Of a stretch of 64,000 bases of DNA, positions 1 through 8,495 are shown piece by piece. Position 1 is the first letter of the stretch; every line of letters begins with the position of its first letter. Under the pieces are notes generated by a model. It was not told where the DNA came from. It saw only the letters and a list, made by a program, of their open reading frames with translations, and did not search any database. Origin of the DNA: Mucilaginibacter sp. (GTDB taxonomy: Bacteria > Bacteroidota > Bacteroidia > Sphingobacteriales > Sphingobacteriaceae); the NCBI RefSeq assembly GCF_028288225.1, contig NZ_JAQBOC010000051.1:1-64000 (forward strand). The letters are read 5' to 3'. The position numbers and the translations under genes were made by a program.

Positions 1-846
1 GATCCTTTAGTTGACTTCGCCTTCAAGAAAATATTTGGCAGCGAACCTAATAAAGATCTGCTAATTGCTTTTTTAAATGAAGTATTTCGTGGTCGAAAAC
101 ATATTGTCGATCTGGTGTACAATAAGAATGAGCATCCCGGCGATTTGAAAGATGAAGGTGCTGCAATATTCGACTTGCTTTGTACCGGCGATAACAGCGA
201 ACAATTTTTAATTGAAGTGCAGCGTGGCAGGCAGTGCCACTTTAAAGAAAGGGCTTTATTATATACATCGCGGCTAATCAGCGACCAGGCCCCAAAATGC
301 AGGCGCAGCGAGTGGGCTTATAACCTTACCGAATTTTATTTGGTTGCGTTACTGGAGGATTTTACCTTACAGATAAGCGATGGTAAAGAATACCTGCATG
401 ATATTTGCCTGTGTAATAGAGAAACAGGTGAAATATTTTACAATAAGCTGGGCTACATTTATTTGGAATTAAGTAAATTTGTAAAAGAGGGTGCCAACTT
501 GGTGACTGATTTAGACAAATGGCTTTATGTATTAAAAAACATGAGCCGGATGGATAAGATCCCGGCATACTTGCGGAAACCCATATTTGAAAAACTGTTT
601 AACATTGCTGAATATAGTAATTTGACAAAGGAGGAAAAAACCATGTACGATAGCAGTATGAAATATAAATGGGACAATAAAAATGTATTGGACTATGCAA
701 TAAAAGAAGGCATGGAAAAAGGTAAGTTAGAAGGTGAATTGGAAAAAGCGCGCGATATTGCCCGTGAACTAAAAAAGGAAGGTTTAAGCATTGACTTTAT
801 TGCCAAAACAACCAAGCTATCCGTTGAAGAAATAGAAAAATTATAA
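1..846 (+). CDS. Rpn/PD-(D/E)XK nuclease family transposase-like protein (5' partial)
   Basis: The reading frame is open from base 1, so the start lies before the window. The protein begins DPLVDFAFKKIFG and contains the typical core: a DLL segment followed by an IEVQ-type strand (FLIEVQRG) that supplies the PD-(D/E)XK-like acidic and Gln residues, then FKERALLYTSRL. It ends in a Lys/Glu-rich coiled region and a small C-terminal segment (LSVEEIEKL). Proteins of this family are annotated as recombination-promoting nucleases or putative transposases. They are common as single genes in Bacteroidota and usually stand alone, without terminal inverted repeats. No partner gene is visible. The family assignment is fairly secure; the activity is inferred from the family only. 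Confidence 0.8.
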   Translation, partial: DPLVDFAFKKIFGSEPNKDLLIAFLNEVFRGRKHIVDLVYNKNEHPGDLKDEGAAIFDLLCTGDNSEQFLIEVQRGRQCHFKERALLYTSRLISDQAPKCRRSEWAYNLTEFYLVALLEDFTLQISDGKEYLHDICLCNRETGEIFYNKLGYIYLELSKFVKEGANLVTDLDKWLYVLKNMSRMDKIPAYLRKPIFEKLFNIAEYSNLTKEEKTMYDSSMKYKWDNKNVLDYAIKEGMEKGKLEGELEKARDIARELKKEGLSIDFIAKTTKLSVEEIEKL

Positions 847-945
847 ATTCCACATAACAGAATAACATAAATCTTCAGCTAAAAATCATTCCAGTCATTA
901 TTATTATGAGATAAGTATTCCTGGTGTAAATTTTGATTGTTCTTA

Positions 946-977
946 TTTGGATTTAATTTAAATAAGCTATACATTTG
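946..977 (+). promoter_or_regulatory. Predicted Bacteroidota promoter of feoAB
   Basis: TTTG at 946-949 and TACATTTG (TAnnTTTG consensus) at 970-977 are separated by 20 bp and lie 20 bp upstream of the feoA ATG. An interrupted inverted repeat, CTTATTT (942-948) and AAATAAG (960-966), overlaps the promoter and could be a regulator site. This is a consensus match only. Confidence 0.5.
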
Positions 978-997
978 GCCGTAGTTTAAATAAAGAT

Positions 998-1213
998 ATG
1001 ACGCTTTCCGAACTTGAACCAGGTGAAATTGGAATTGTAAAAGAGTTTACCGATCTTGAAATGTCAGTAAAATTGATGGAAATGGGATGTTTACCAGGCG
1101 AATCGATTACCGTTTCGCGTATTGCACCAATGGGCGATCCCATGGCTATTAAAGTATCAGGATACCAGCTAAGCCTGCGCAAATTTGAAGCTTCTACTAT
1201 TATTTTACAGTAG
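998..1213 (+). CDS. feoA: FeoA, ferrous iron transport accessory protein
   Basis: A 71-residue SH3-like cytoplasmic protein. The pattern MTLSELEPGEIGIVKEF...LMEMGCLPGESITV...GDPMAIKVSGYQLSLRK is the standard FeoA signature. FeoA is thought to act on the G-protein/membrane complex of FeoB during Fe2+ uptake. It lies 11 bp upstream of feoB on the same strand, so the two form an operon. The ATG at 998 is preceded by a good Bacteroidota promoter. Length and order are typical of feoAB operons. Confidence 0.93.
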   Translation: MTLSELEPGEIGIVKEFTDLEMSVKLMEMGCLPGESITVSRIAPMGDPMAIKVSGYQLSLRKFEASTIILQ

Positions 1214-1224
1214 CACTTTAAAAA

Positions 1225-3339
1225 TTGAAAGCCGACATAAGAGTTGCACTTGTAGGAAATCCAAACACCGGTAAATCAACTCTTTTTAATACATTAACCG
1301 GTTTAAATCAAAAAATAGGAAATTTTCCAGGCGTTACGGTTGATAAAAAAACCGGCTATTGCTCCCTGCCTGATGGCCGCACTGCCGAGATCATTGACCT
1401 TCCGGGTACTTACAGCCTTTACCCAAAAAGCCAGGATGAATCCATCGTGTTTTCTGTACTGGCCGACAGATCAAATGCCCATACACCCGACCTTGTTGTT
1501 GTAATTATTGATGCAACAAACCTTAAACGGAACTTATTGCTTTATACCCAGGTTGCTGATCTGAAAATACCGGTTATTGCAGCATTAAACATGACCGACC
1601 TGTCAACAAAAGCAGGAATAACTATTGATATTGATCTTTTCTCGAAAAAGCTTGGCGTGCCGGTTGTACCAATTTCTGCACGAAAGGTTGAGGGTATTGA
1701 TAAATTAAAGCAGGCAATAAGCTTTGCCAATAAAATTGCTCTGCAGGAACCATCAATCGATGTAGAAGCAATAGCCCCCCAACTAATAGCACAAATAAGT
1801 GCAGATTTAAAGCTGGATAACCCCTATTTTGCGCTGCAACTTGCGCATCAGCACGAAACTGTAAAGTTTTTAACCCCAACAGAAAGCGATCATATCGAAG
1901 ATCTGGAAAAAGAATTTTCTTTCCACTCGCAAAAATCGCAGGCCACAGAAACCATTGCCCGGTATAATTTTATTAATGACCTGCTGTATGATACCGTTAA
2001 GATCCCTGAAACAGCAAAAGACGAAACCCTAAGCAACAAGATTGATAAGATTCTTACGCACAAAGTGTTTGGCTTTATTATTTTCCTGGGCATACTGCTG
2101 TTTATGTTCCAATCCATTTTTGCATGGTCGGCTTACCCGATGGAGAAAATCGGGGACTTGTTTGTATGGGTTCAAAATTCATTGCACCAGTTACTTCCGG
2201 CAGGCCCGCTTACGGGTTTATTGGTCGACGGTGTTATAGGCGGCTTAAGCGGCGTAATGGTATTTATCCCGCAGATAGCTATACTTTTTGCTTTTATTTC
2301 TGTACTTGAAGATACCGGCTACATGTCGCGGGTTACGTTTATGATGGATAAGCTAATGCGCAAAGTCGGTCTCAATGGCAAATCAGTAGTACCCCTTATT
2401 GGTGGTTTTGCGTGCGCAGTTCCTTCTATAATGAGCACGCGTACTATTGAGAACTGGAAAGACCGGATGATAACCATTATGGTTACGCCGTTGGTTACCT
2501 GCTCTGCCCGGCTCCCTATTTATACCCTGCTTATCGCATTGGTTGTGCCAAACCGCAATGTGTGGTGGATCTTTAACATGCAGGGATTGGCGTTAACAGG
2601 GATGTATGTTTTCAGCTTGATATCGGCCATAGTAGTAGCCTTTGCGTTTAAACTGATCCTGAAAGGTCGCGAGCGCGGCTATTTTATTATGGAGCTGCCG
2701 GTTTACCGGATGCCAAGATGGAGCAATGTTGCTTTCAGTATGTACGATAGGTCAAAAGCATTTGTTTTACAGGCGGGTAAGGTTATCATTGCAGTATCAG
2801 TTATTCTTTGGGTGCTGGCATCTTACGGGCCAGGTGATCGCTTTGCTAAAATTGAGCAAAAATATCAGCAGCCCCAGTATGCAAAACAACTTAACCCGGA
2901 TGATCTTAAAAGGGCCATCAATTCAGAAAAGCTCGAAAACTCCTATGCCGGGGCGTTGGGCCATGTTATAGAGCCTGTTATCAGGCCCTTAGGCTTTGAT
3001 TGGAAAATAGGCATAGCACTAATCACTTCCTTTGCTGCCCGTGAAGTTTTTGTTGGCACCATGGCCACCATTTATAGTGTGGATGGCAATGCCGATAAAA
3101 TAGAATCGGTACAGAAAAAAATGGGCTCGGCTAAAGACCCTGAAACAGGCAAGCCTGTATTTTCACTGGCGGTAGCATTTTCACTCATGATGTTTTATGC
3201 CTTTGCCATGCAATGCGCAAGTACGGTTGCAGTAGTTTACCGCGAAACAAAAAACTGGCGCTGGCCGGCTATCCAGTTTGCATATATGACCATTTTGGCA
3301 TATGCCGCAAGTTTGCTGGCGTATAATTTGTTGAAGTGA
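1225..3339 (+). CDS. feoB: FeoB, ferrous iron transporter with N-terminal GTPase
   Basis: A 704-residue inner-membrane Fe2+ transporter starting at TTG 1225. The N-terminal G domain shows G1 GNPNTGKST (residues 11-19), G3 DLPGTYSL and the G4-like NMTD. A helical linker follows, then two Gate/FeoB transmembrane blocks containing PLIGGFACAVPSIM and AAREVFVGTMATIY. The conserved cysteines in GFACAVP and VTCSARLP agree with the FeoB core. It is translated just after feoA and probably co-regulated by iron. The length is typical, and no FeoC gene is seen. Confidence 0.97.
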   Translation: MKADIRVALVGNPNTGKSTLFNTLTGLNQKIGNFPGVTVDKKTGYCSLPDGRTAEIIDLPGTYSLYPKSQDESIVFSVLADRSNAHTPDLVVVIIDATNLKRNLLLYTQVADLKIPVIAALNMTDLSTKAGITIDIDLFSKKLGVPVVPISARKVEGIDKLKQAISFANKIALQEPSIDVEAIAPQLIAQISADLKLDNPYFALQLAHQHETVKFLTPTESDHIEDLEKEFSFHSQKSQATETIARYNFINDLLYDTVKIPETAKDETLSNKIDKILTHKVFGFIIFLGILLFMFQSIFAWSAYPMEKIGDLFVWVQNSLHQLLPAGPLTGLLVDGVIGGLSGVMVFIPQIAILFAFISVLEDTGYMSRVTFMMDKLMRKVGLNGKSVVPLIGGFACAVPSIMSTRTIENWKDRMITIMVTPLVTCSARLPIYTLLIALVVPNRNVWWIFNMQGLALTGMYVFSLISAIVVAFAFKLILKGRERGYFIMELPVYRMPRWSNVAFSMYDRSKAFVLQAGKVIIAVSVILWVLASYGPGDRFAKIEQKYQQPQYAKQLNPDDLKRAINSEKLENSYAGALGHVIEPVIRPLGFDWKIGIALITSFAAREVFVGTMATIYSVDGNADKIESVQKKMGSAKDPETGKPVFSLAVAFSLMMFYAFAMQCASTVAVVYRETKNWRWPAIQFAYMTILAYAASLLAYNLLK

Positions 3340-3348
3340 TAAGCTGAA

Positions 3349-3424
3349 AGCAAAAAGCCGAAAGGATAAAGCTTTTTGCTACGTTCTAATTTTTTTGCTT
3401 TGGGCTTTAGTCTTTCCGCTTTTT
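3349..3424. repeat. Intergenic inverted repeat, possible terminator after feoB
   Basis: AGCAAAAAGC (3349-3358) pairs with GCTTTTTGCT (3371-3380). A longer imperfect arm at about 3352-3372 pairs with 3404-3424, which ends in a T run. The structure sits just after the feoB stop and can serve as a terminator. Its wordy AAAGC/GCTTT composition resembles other intergenic repeats of this genome. Confidence 0.5.
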
Positions 3425-3434
3425 ACTATCTTTG
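3399..3434 (+). promoter_or_regulatory. Possible promoter of the SprT-like gene
   Basis: TATCTTTG (TAnnTTTG) at 3427-3434 lies 14 bp before the TTG start at 3449. TTTG at 3399-3402 is a possible -33 element, although its 24 bp spacing is longer than usual. The box supports the TTG start chosen for the next gene. Confidence 0.4.
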
Positions 3435-3448
3435 CACCGAGGTAAAAA

Positions 3449-4060
3449 TTGGATAAAGTAAAAGTTTTAGAAAAGTATCTTCCACCTGATGCAGCGCCGC
3501 TCATCGGTCGCTGGATTGACCACTTTAAATGCGAGTTCAAAATTTCGCGTAACCGCAACTCTAAGTTTGGTGATTACAGGCCCCCCCACTCTGGCAAAGG
3601 ACACCGCATCTCTGTTAATTATGATTTAAACCCGTATGCTTTTTTAGTAACAACGGTACATGAGTTTGCACACCTTCATACCTGGAACGAGCATAAACAC
3701 AAAGCCAAACCGCATGGCACCGAATGGAAGCTGAACTTTAAAAAGATGATGCAGCCTTTTTTTGAAAAGGATATTTTTCCCGTTGATATAAAGCATGCAA
3801 TTACAGGCTACTTAAATAACCCGGCCGCATCAAGCTGTTCTGATCTTACATTATACCGTTCGCTCCGTAAATATGACGAGCCAAAAGAATCAATTGTAAC
3901 GGTTGAAAAGCTACCTTTAAAAGCTGTATTTAAGCTGAAGGATGGCCGCATTTTCAGTAAAGAAGAAAAATTGCGGAAAAGATATAAATGCATCGAGATA
4001 AATTCAAGGCGAATTTATTTATTTAGCCCTGTGGCCGAAGTTGAACTGATCACTGCATAG
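3449..4060 (+). CDS. SprT-like zinc metalloprotease domain protein
   Basis: A 203-residue protein starting at TTG 3449. It carries the SprT/Spartan-like HExxH motif HEFAH at residues 71-75, followed by a histidine-rich stretch HTWNEHKHKAKPHGTEW that provides the third zinc ligand. The C-terminal part contains a short beta-rich region (residues 150-200) in place of the zinc ribbon seen in longer SprT proteins. Eukaryotic Spartan degrades DNA-protein crosslinks; the bacterial role is less clear. The next gene starts 8 bp after its stop, so the two are probably co-transcribed. Family confident, substrate unknown. Confidence 0.85.
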   Translation: MDKVKVLEKYLPPDAAPLIGRWIDHFKCEFKISRNRNSKFGDYRPPHSGKGHRISVNYDLNPYAFLVTTVHEFAHLHTWNEHKHKAKPHGTEWKLNFKKMMQPFFEKDIFPVDIKHAITGYLNNPAASSCSDLTLYRSLRKYDEPKESIVTVEKLPLKAVFKLKDGRIFSKEEKLRKRYKCIEINSRRIYLFSPVAEVELITA

Positions 4061-4068
4061 CACGCACT

Positions 4069-4710
4069 ATGGATAATTCCGCACTTATAGATAAAACAGC
4101 AGCATTCGTTCGCCAAACACTTGAAAATGCCGAGGGAGGGCATGACTGGTGGCATATAAACCGTGTATGGAACAATGCAAAGCTGATTGCCCGGGCCGAA
4201 CAGGCTGACCCTTTTATTGTTGAGCTTGCCACCCTGCTGCATGATATCGCCGACAGTAAATTTCACAATGGCGATGAAGAAATTGGCCCAAAAATGGCCG
4301 GTGATTTTTTAAACAGCATTAATATTGATGAGGAAACCATTCAGCATGTACAACAAATTATACGGCATATCTCCTTTAAATCAAGCTTTGATGAAGCAAG
4401 CTTTCACTCCATAGAACTGGATATTGTGCAGGATGCCGACCGCTTAGATGCTCTTGGCGCCATTGGCATAGCAAGGGCTTTTAATTATGGTGGTTTTAAA
4501 GGCAGAGAGATCTACAATCCCGAAATTAAGCCAAACCCTAACCTAACCAAGGCGGAATATAAAAACTCAACTGCACCCTCTATTAATCATTTTTACGAAA
4601 AGCTATTACTGCTTAAGGACAAAATGAATACTGCAACTGGTAAAAAGCTGGCAGAGCAGCGGCATAATTTTATGCTGAGCTATTTAGAACAGTTTTATTC
4701 GGAGTGTTAA
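4069..4710 (+). CDS. HD-domain phosphohydrolase (YedJ-like)
   Basis: A 213-residue cytoplasmic HD-superfamily protein. The metal-binding set is visible: H25 in GGHDWWHINRVW, H58-D59 in TLLHDIADSKF, and a later Asp in QDADRLDALGAIGIAR. The YedJ/YpgQ subgroup has this pattern and hydrolyses nucleotides or pyrophosphate bonds in vitro. It follows the SprT-like gene by 8 bp. The physiological substrate cannot be told from sequence. Confidence 0.88.
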   Translation: MDNSALIDKTAAFVRQTLENAEGGHDWWHINRVWNNAKLIARAEQADPFIVELATLLHDIADSKFHNGDEEIGPKMAGDFLNSINIDEETIQHVQQIIRHISFKSSFDEASFHSIELDIVQDADRLDALGAIGIARAFNYGGFKGREIYNPEIKPNPNLTKAEYKNSTAPSINHFYEKLLLLKDKMNTATGKKLAEQRHNFMLSYLEQFYSEC

Positions 4711-4800
4711 TCTCTTTTTTATTCTGATCTTTTATTTATTCTGATTTTTTATAAAAATACGTCGCATAGGATATTGCCGGCAGGAGTGACATATATTTAA

Positions 4801-4834
4801 AATAATAAATTTAGACAAGTCTAAATTTATTATT
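4801..4834. promoter_or_regulatory. Perfect 16-bp inverted repeat, candidate metalloregulator operator
   Basis: AATAATAAATTTAGAC (4801-4816), a 2-bp spacer (AA), and its exact reverse complement (4819-4834). The core TTTAGACAAGTCTAAA has the look of DtxR/MntR-type boxes. It lies 85 bp upstream of the porin gene at 4919. It is an operator or a strong cruciform; no poly-T follows, which argues against a terminator. The regulator is inferred. Confidence 0.5.
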
Positions 4835-4918
4835 AGATTTGTATAAATAAACGTAGCAGTATTGATTTAAACTGAAACCAAAACTTGCATTTACTAAACT
4901 TATTGAAAAAATTCCTTC

Positions 4919-6229
4919 ATGAAAAAACACCTGCTGATCACCATCCTATTATTTATCGTTGTAAAACTATCCCTGGCCCAGGATACTGTTAAGCAGGAAC
5001 GCTTTAGCTTTCACTTTCAACAAACTATTATTACGCAATACAAGCCAGGGTTTAGCGCTAAGTATAGCGGGTTAAACAGTTTATCAACCAAAGAGGAAAC
5101 GCAAAGCTCAATTACCTCCACTTTTTTTGGCGCTGCACGATTATGGAAAGGGGCCGAAGCGTATTTTAATCCGGAGATCTCGGGAGGCGCGGGTCTTAGC
5201 AAAACATTAGGTGTTGCAGGTTTTCCCAATGGCGAAACATTCAGGGTTGGCGCTGCCGAACCTAAAATTTATATCGCCCGTTTTTATTTTAAACAAAACT
5301 TTGAATGGGGAACGGAGAAAGATACGATACAAAGTGATGCCAACGTGCTGGGCGGTTTAAAAAGTAAACGCTATTTCTCAATAGCATTAGGAAAGTTTGG
5401 CATGGCCGATTTTTTTGATGACAACAGCTTTAGTCATGATCCGCGTACACAATTTATGAATTGGGCCTTAATGGATAACGGCGCCTGGGATTATCCGGCC
5501 AATACCCGTGGTTATACAATAGGAGCCGTCACTGAATTGGGCCAACCCACCTGGGCCTTACGTTTTGCTTTTACTATGGTGGTAACCGAAGCCAATTCAT
5601 CTATATGGGATAGCAAGATAGGTAAAGCAAACACCCAAACACTTGAATATGAAAAACGCTACACTTTAAGCGGACAGAAAGGAACGTTACGTTTACTGGC
5701 ATTTAGGAACAATGGTAAATTTGGCAATTATAATTTAGCAATAGCCCAAAATCCAACTGCTCCCAATGTTGATACCACACAAGCTTATGGCCGGCACAAA
5801 TATGGCTTTGGCATAAATGCCGAACAATACCTTAGCAAAGATTTTGGTGTATTTGCCAAAGCAAGCTATAACGATGGCCATACACAAACCTGGTTCTTTA
5901 CTGAAATTGACCGGTCATTGAGCCTTGGCGGTGTATTAAAAGGCTCGTCATGGAAACGCAGCGATGATGAAATTGGTTTAGCATTTGTGGCCAATGGGTT
6001 ATCATCTCCCCACCGTAATTACCTTGCAGCAGGTGGCTATGGCTTTTTAATTGGCGATGGTAAGCTTAATTATGCTCCTGAAATGATTGCTGAATTATAC
6101 TATAAGGTTAATGCCTATCAACATAAATTCTTTTTAACACCCGATTACCAGTTTATACTGAACCCAGCTTATAATAAAGACCGCGGGCCGGTTAACGTAT
6201 TTTCGATAAGGGCGCATGTGGAGTTTTAG
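4919..6229 (+). CDS. OprB-like carbohydrate porin (outer membrane)
   Basis: A 436-residue outer-membrane protein with a cleavable signal peptide (MKKHLLITILLFIVVKLSLAQ). The mature part is rich in alternating aromatic/polar strands and contains FHFQQTIITQYKPGF near the N-terminus, an ISGGAGLSKTLGVAGFPNGE loop typical of Bacteroidota 'carbohydrate porin' proteins, and a final beta-strand ending in phenylalanine (IRAHVEF), as expected for barrel assembly. The palindrome at 4801-4834 lies in its promoter region and suggests control by a dimeric regulator, perhaps metal-responsive. Substrate unknown; the OprB name is by family. Confidence 0.8.
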   Translation: MKKHLLITILLFIVVKLSLAQDTVKQERFSFHFQQTIITQYKPGFSAKYSGLNSLSTKEETQSSITSTFFGAARLWKGAEAYFNPEISGGAGLSKTLGVAGFPNGETFRVGAAEPKIYIARFYFKQNFEWGTEKDTIQSDANVLGGLKSKRYFSIALGKFGMADFFDDNSFSHDPRTQFMNWALMDNGAWDYPANTRGYTIGAVTELGQPTWALRFAFTMVVTEANSSIWDSKIGKANTQTLEYEKRYTLSGQKGTLRLLAFRNNGKFGNYNLAIAQNPTAPNVDTTQAYGRHKYGFGINAEQYLSKDFGVFAKASYNDGHTQTWFFTEIDRSLSLGGVLKGSSWKRSDDEIGLAFVANGLSSPHRNYLAAGGYGFLIGDGKLNYAPEMIAELYYKVNAYQHKFFLTPDYQFILNPAYNKDRGPVNVFSIRAHVEF

Positions 6230-6312
6230 AACTAACTCGAGGTCTGACTATCATAAAACTCCTTCGGAGAACAGATAGAAATGCCTTTATAGGTTTTTAT
6301 AATGAAATCGGA

Positions 6313-6579
6313 TTAATTACTGCCAGATTTTTTTTCAAGTCTGTATTCTTTTATTTCTTTGTTAATATCATCCATTGTCATATCCTTTAAGTCTGTTAAA
6401 GCCGCTTCTTCGTTTACCTTATTAAACAACTCTTTAAAAGATTTCATATCACCAATTAAATCAACAGATTCTATAAAGTCCATTGATTTAAGCAATTCAA
6501 CAAGCATGGTTGCTTTTTTATGTTCGCTCACTTTAACTAATAAAGTTTCCATATCACTTAATTTATTTAAAGTTACCAA
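6313..6579 (-). CDS. Small acidic protein, antitoxin-like, unknown function
   Basis: An 88-residue protein; an internal start at Met10 (ATG at 6552) is also plausible and would give 79 residues. The sequence METLLVKVSEHKKATMLVEL...MTMDDINKEIKEYR resembles small Bacteroidota proteins annotated as antitoxin-like or DUF2683. No toxin gene is adjacent on either side. The function is not recognised with certainty; it is a helical, charged, soluble protein. Confidence 0.5.
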   Translation of the reverse strand: MVTLNKLSDMETLLVKVSEHKKATMLVELLKSMDFIESVDLIGDMKSFKELFNKVNEEAALTDLKDMTMDDINKEIKEYRLEKKSGSN

Positions 6580-6692
6580 AAAATAACGAGTTCAGTTCTG
6601 TCTCCTTCATTAATCCTTTTCCTCTTTTCTCAATCCAATGTAAAAATCAATGCGTTTATAACCGTTCTAAATAAAATACGTTAATTAGTACA

Positions 6693-7226
6693 ATGAAGAA
6701 ATTTCTGCTGCCCATATTATTAATTATAATAACAACTACTGCTTTTACCTATATAAACAGTACCATTACCCGCTCGGTTATTACTTTTAAAACCAGGAAC
6801 ATGGGTATTGGGGTAGACGGCACGATCAGTGGATTACAAGCCGATGTTCATTTTAATCCTTCTGATCCGGCAACCAGCACCATTGACGCTTCTGTTGATG
6901 CAAATAGCATTAATACCGACAATTCAAGTAGGGATGAACATTTGAGAGGTGAAGATTATTTTGATGTGGCCCATTACCCCAAAATAACATTGAAATCTGT
7001 TTCATTCAAACATAAAAACGGCGATAATTATACAGGCCAGTTTAATCTCAACATAAAAGGCAAAAGCAAACTTGTTGATATTCCCTTTACATATACCCAA
7101 ACCGGCAATACATCATCCTTTAAAGGCAGCTTTAAATTAAACCGCCTTGATTACGGAATTGGCAGCAGCAGCCTGGTGCTTGCAGACGAGGTTACCGTTA
7201 ATATTGATGCGGGGGTGGAGAGGTAG
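6693..7226 (+). CDS. YceI-family periplasmic protein
   Basis: A 177-residue protein with a signal peptide (MKKFLLPILLIIITTTAFTYI) followed by a single lipocalin-like YceI domain. Visible signatures are SVITFKTRNMGIGVDGTISG near the start, DEHLRGEDYFDVAHYPKITLKS in the middle and LNRLDYGIG near the end. Family members bind isoprenoid-type lipids; the role in this organism is unknown. It stands alone between a small antitoxin-like gene and a histidine kinase. Confidence 0.9.
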   Translation: MKKFLLPILLIIITTTAFTYINSTITRSVITFKTRNMGIGVDGTISGLQADVHFNPSDPATSTIDASVDANSINTDNSSRDEHLRGEDYFDVAHYPKITLKSVSFKHKNGDNYTGQFNLNIKGKSKLVDIPFTYTQTGNTSSFKGSFKLNRLDYGIGSSSLVLADEVTVNIDAGVER

Positions 7227-7356
7227 TTGATTGGGTTGATTAAGTGAGTTGTTGATTACGTTCTTCCTGTTCTCGCTGAATTTAGTTAATAGTAATTATT
7301 TAATTGAAATTTTTAATAACATAACTTAATCAACATAATCCAACTTAATCAACTAC
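7223..7356. repeat. Intergenic GTTGATT-type inverted repeat
   Basis: GTAGTTGATT (7223-7232) and AATCAACTAC (7347-7356) are exact reverse complements. Further GTTGATTAAGT/ACTTAATCAAC words lie between them. The left arm overlaps the end of the YceI gene. A related GTTGATTGAGTT word recurs at about 61835, so this looks like a dispersed intergenic repeat, possibly a hairpin terminator. Confidence 0.5.
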
Positions 7357-7381
7357 AAACTAAACAAGTATCTTTACGATT

Positions 7382-8446
7382 ATGAAACTTCGCATACTTG
7401 TTTTAATTAACGCGGCAGCGGTTGCCGTAACCCTATCAGCCGTAAATTATTATTTTCAGCACAGTTTGTATAATGTTGTAGTAACATTTTTTATTACCAT
7501 AATTACCAGCTTTTTGGTGTTCTATTACCTGATAGAAAAGTACGTGTACTCCAAAATAAAGCTCATTTACAAACTCATTCACAATTTAAAGCTTGGCCGT
7601 GATTTGCGCGATGCCCTTGGTGAGCATATGAGCGCCGATCCTATTAACGACGTAGAGCACGAGGTAAAAGAGTGGGCCAAAGAAAAGAAAAGCGAAATTG
7701 ATGAACTGCGCAAACAGGAGAAGTTCCGGCGAGATTTTTTATCTAATATTTCGCATGAGTTTAAAACGCCGCTATTTGCTATCCAGGGATACATTGAGGC
7801 CTTACAGGATGATGATTTTGAAGATAAAGAGATGGCGAAACAATTTTTGGCCAAAGCATCAAAAAACGTTGACCGGTTAAGTTACCTCATAAAAGACCTT
7901 GATGAGATCTCAAAATTAGAAACAGGCGAGATTCCCATAAACCTTACGCGTTTTAAAATAAATGATCTGATAAAAGAAGTTTTTGAGTCGCTGGAGCTTA
8001 AGGCCAGGCAGCATAATATTAAATTAATATTCAAACAAAAATATGATGAGCCAATATTGGTAAATGCCGATCGCGAAAAAATAAGACAGGTGCTGGTTAA
8101 CCTGATCGACAACTCTTTTAAATATGGAAACGAAGAGGGCAATACCTCCGTTAGCCTGTTTGAACTGCATGACCAGGTGCTTGTTGAAGTAACTGATGAT
8201 GGGATCGGCATTGAGGAAAAATACCTTCCACGCCTGTTTGAGCGCTTTTTTCGCACGGATACCAGCCGCTCAAGGCAGATAGGTGGTTCGGGCCTGGGGC
8301 TTGCCATTGTTAAACACATTATTGAAGCGCATGAGCAAACCATTAATGTGCGGAGCACCGAGGGATTGGGCTCAACTTTTGGGTTTACACTTCAAAGATC
8401 AAAGCAGACTTTACATTTGCCTAACATACCCAATCTAAAAAATTAA
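7382..8446 (+). CDS. Sensor histidine kinase (PhoR-like)
   Basis: A 354-residue inner-membrane kinase. Two N-terminal membrane helices (about residues 3-22 and 30-52) enclose almost no periplasmic domain. A HAMP-like linker follows, then HisKA with the phospho-acceptor H125 in SNISHEFKTPL, and an HATPase_c domain with the N-box (LVNLIDNSFKYG), the G1 box (DDGIGI) and the G2 box (GGSGLGLAIVK). No response-regulator gene is adjacent. The gene ends in a Pho-box-like repeat that controls DUF47-Pit just downstream, so a PhoR role is a reasonable inference but not proven. Confidence 0.88.
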   Translation: MKLRILVLINAAAVAVTLSAVNYYFQHSLYNVVVTFFITIITSFLVFYYLIEKYVYSKIKLIYKLIHNLKLGRDLRDALGEHMSADPINDVEHEVKEWAKEKKSEIDELRKQEKFRRDFLSNISHEFKTPLFAIQGYIEALQDDDFEDKEMAKQFLAKASKNVDRLSYLIKDLDEISKLETGEIPINLTRFKINDLIKEVFESLELKARQHNIKLIFKQKYDEPILVNADREKIRQVLVNLIDNSFKYGNEEGNTSVSLFELHDQVLVEVTDDGIGIEEKYLPRLFERFFRTDTSRSRQIGGSGLGLAIVKHIIEAHEQTINVRSTEGLGSTFGFTLQRSKQTLHLPNIPNLKN

Positions 8447-8476
8447 CATTAACTTAACATTGCAAAGTTACCTTTG
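8443..8476 (+). promoter_or_regulatory. Pho-box-like direct repeat and -7 box upstream of DUF47-Pit
   Basis: TTAACAT occurs at 8443-8449 and again at 8454-8460, an 11-bp period like that of PhoB boxes. TACCTTTG (TAnnTTTG) follows at 8469-8476. The promoter lies after TTG 8460 and before ATG 8496, which decides the start of the next gene. The repeat overlaps the end of the kinase gene. PhoB control is inferred from spacing, sequence similarity and the phosphate genes downstream. Confidence 0.5.
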
Positions 8477-8495
8477 TCCAAATCCGAATAAAATC

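Noticed and set aside
8460..8495. TTG start for the DUF47 protein
   Set aside because: The predicted promoter lies downstream of this TTG, and the ATG at 8496 begins the family's normal N-terminus.
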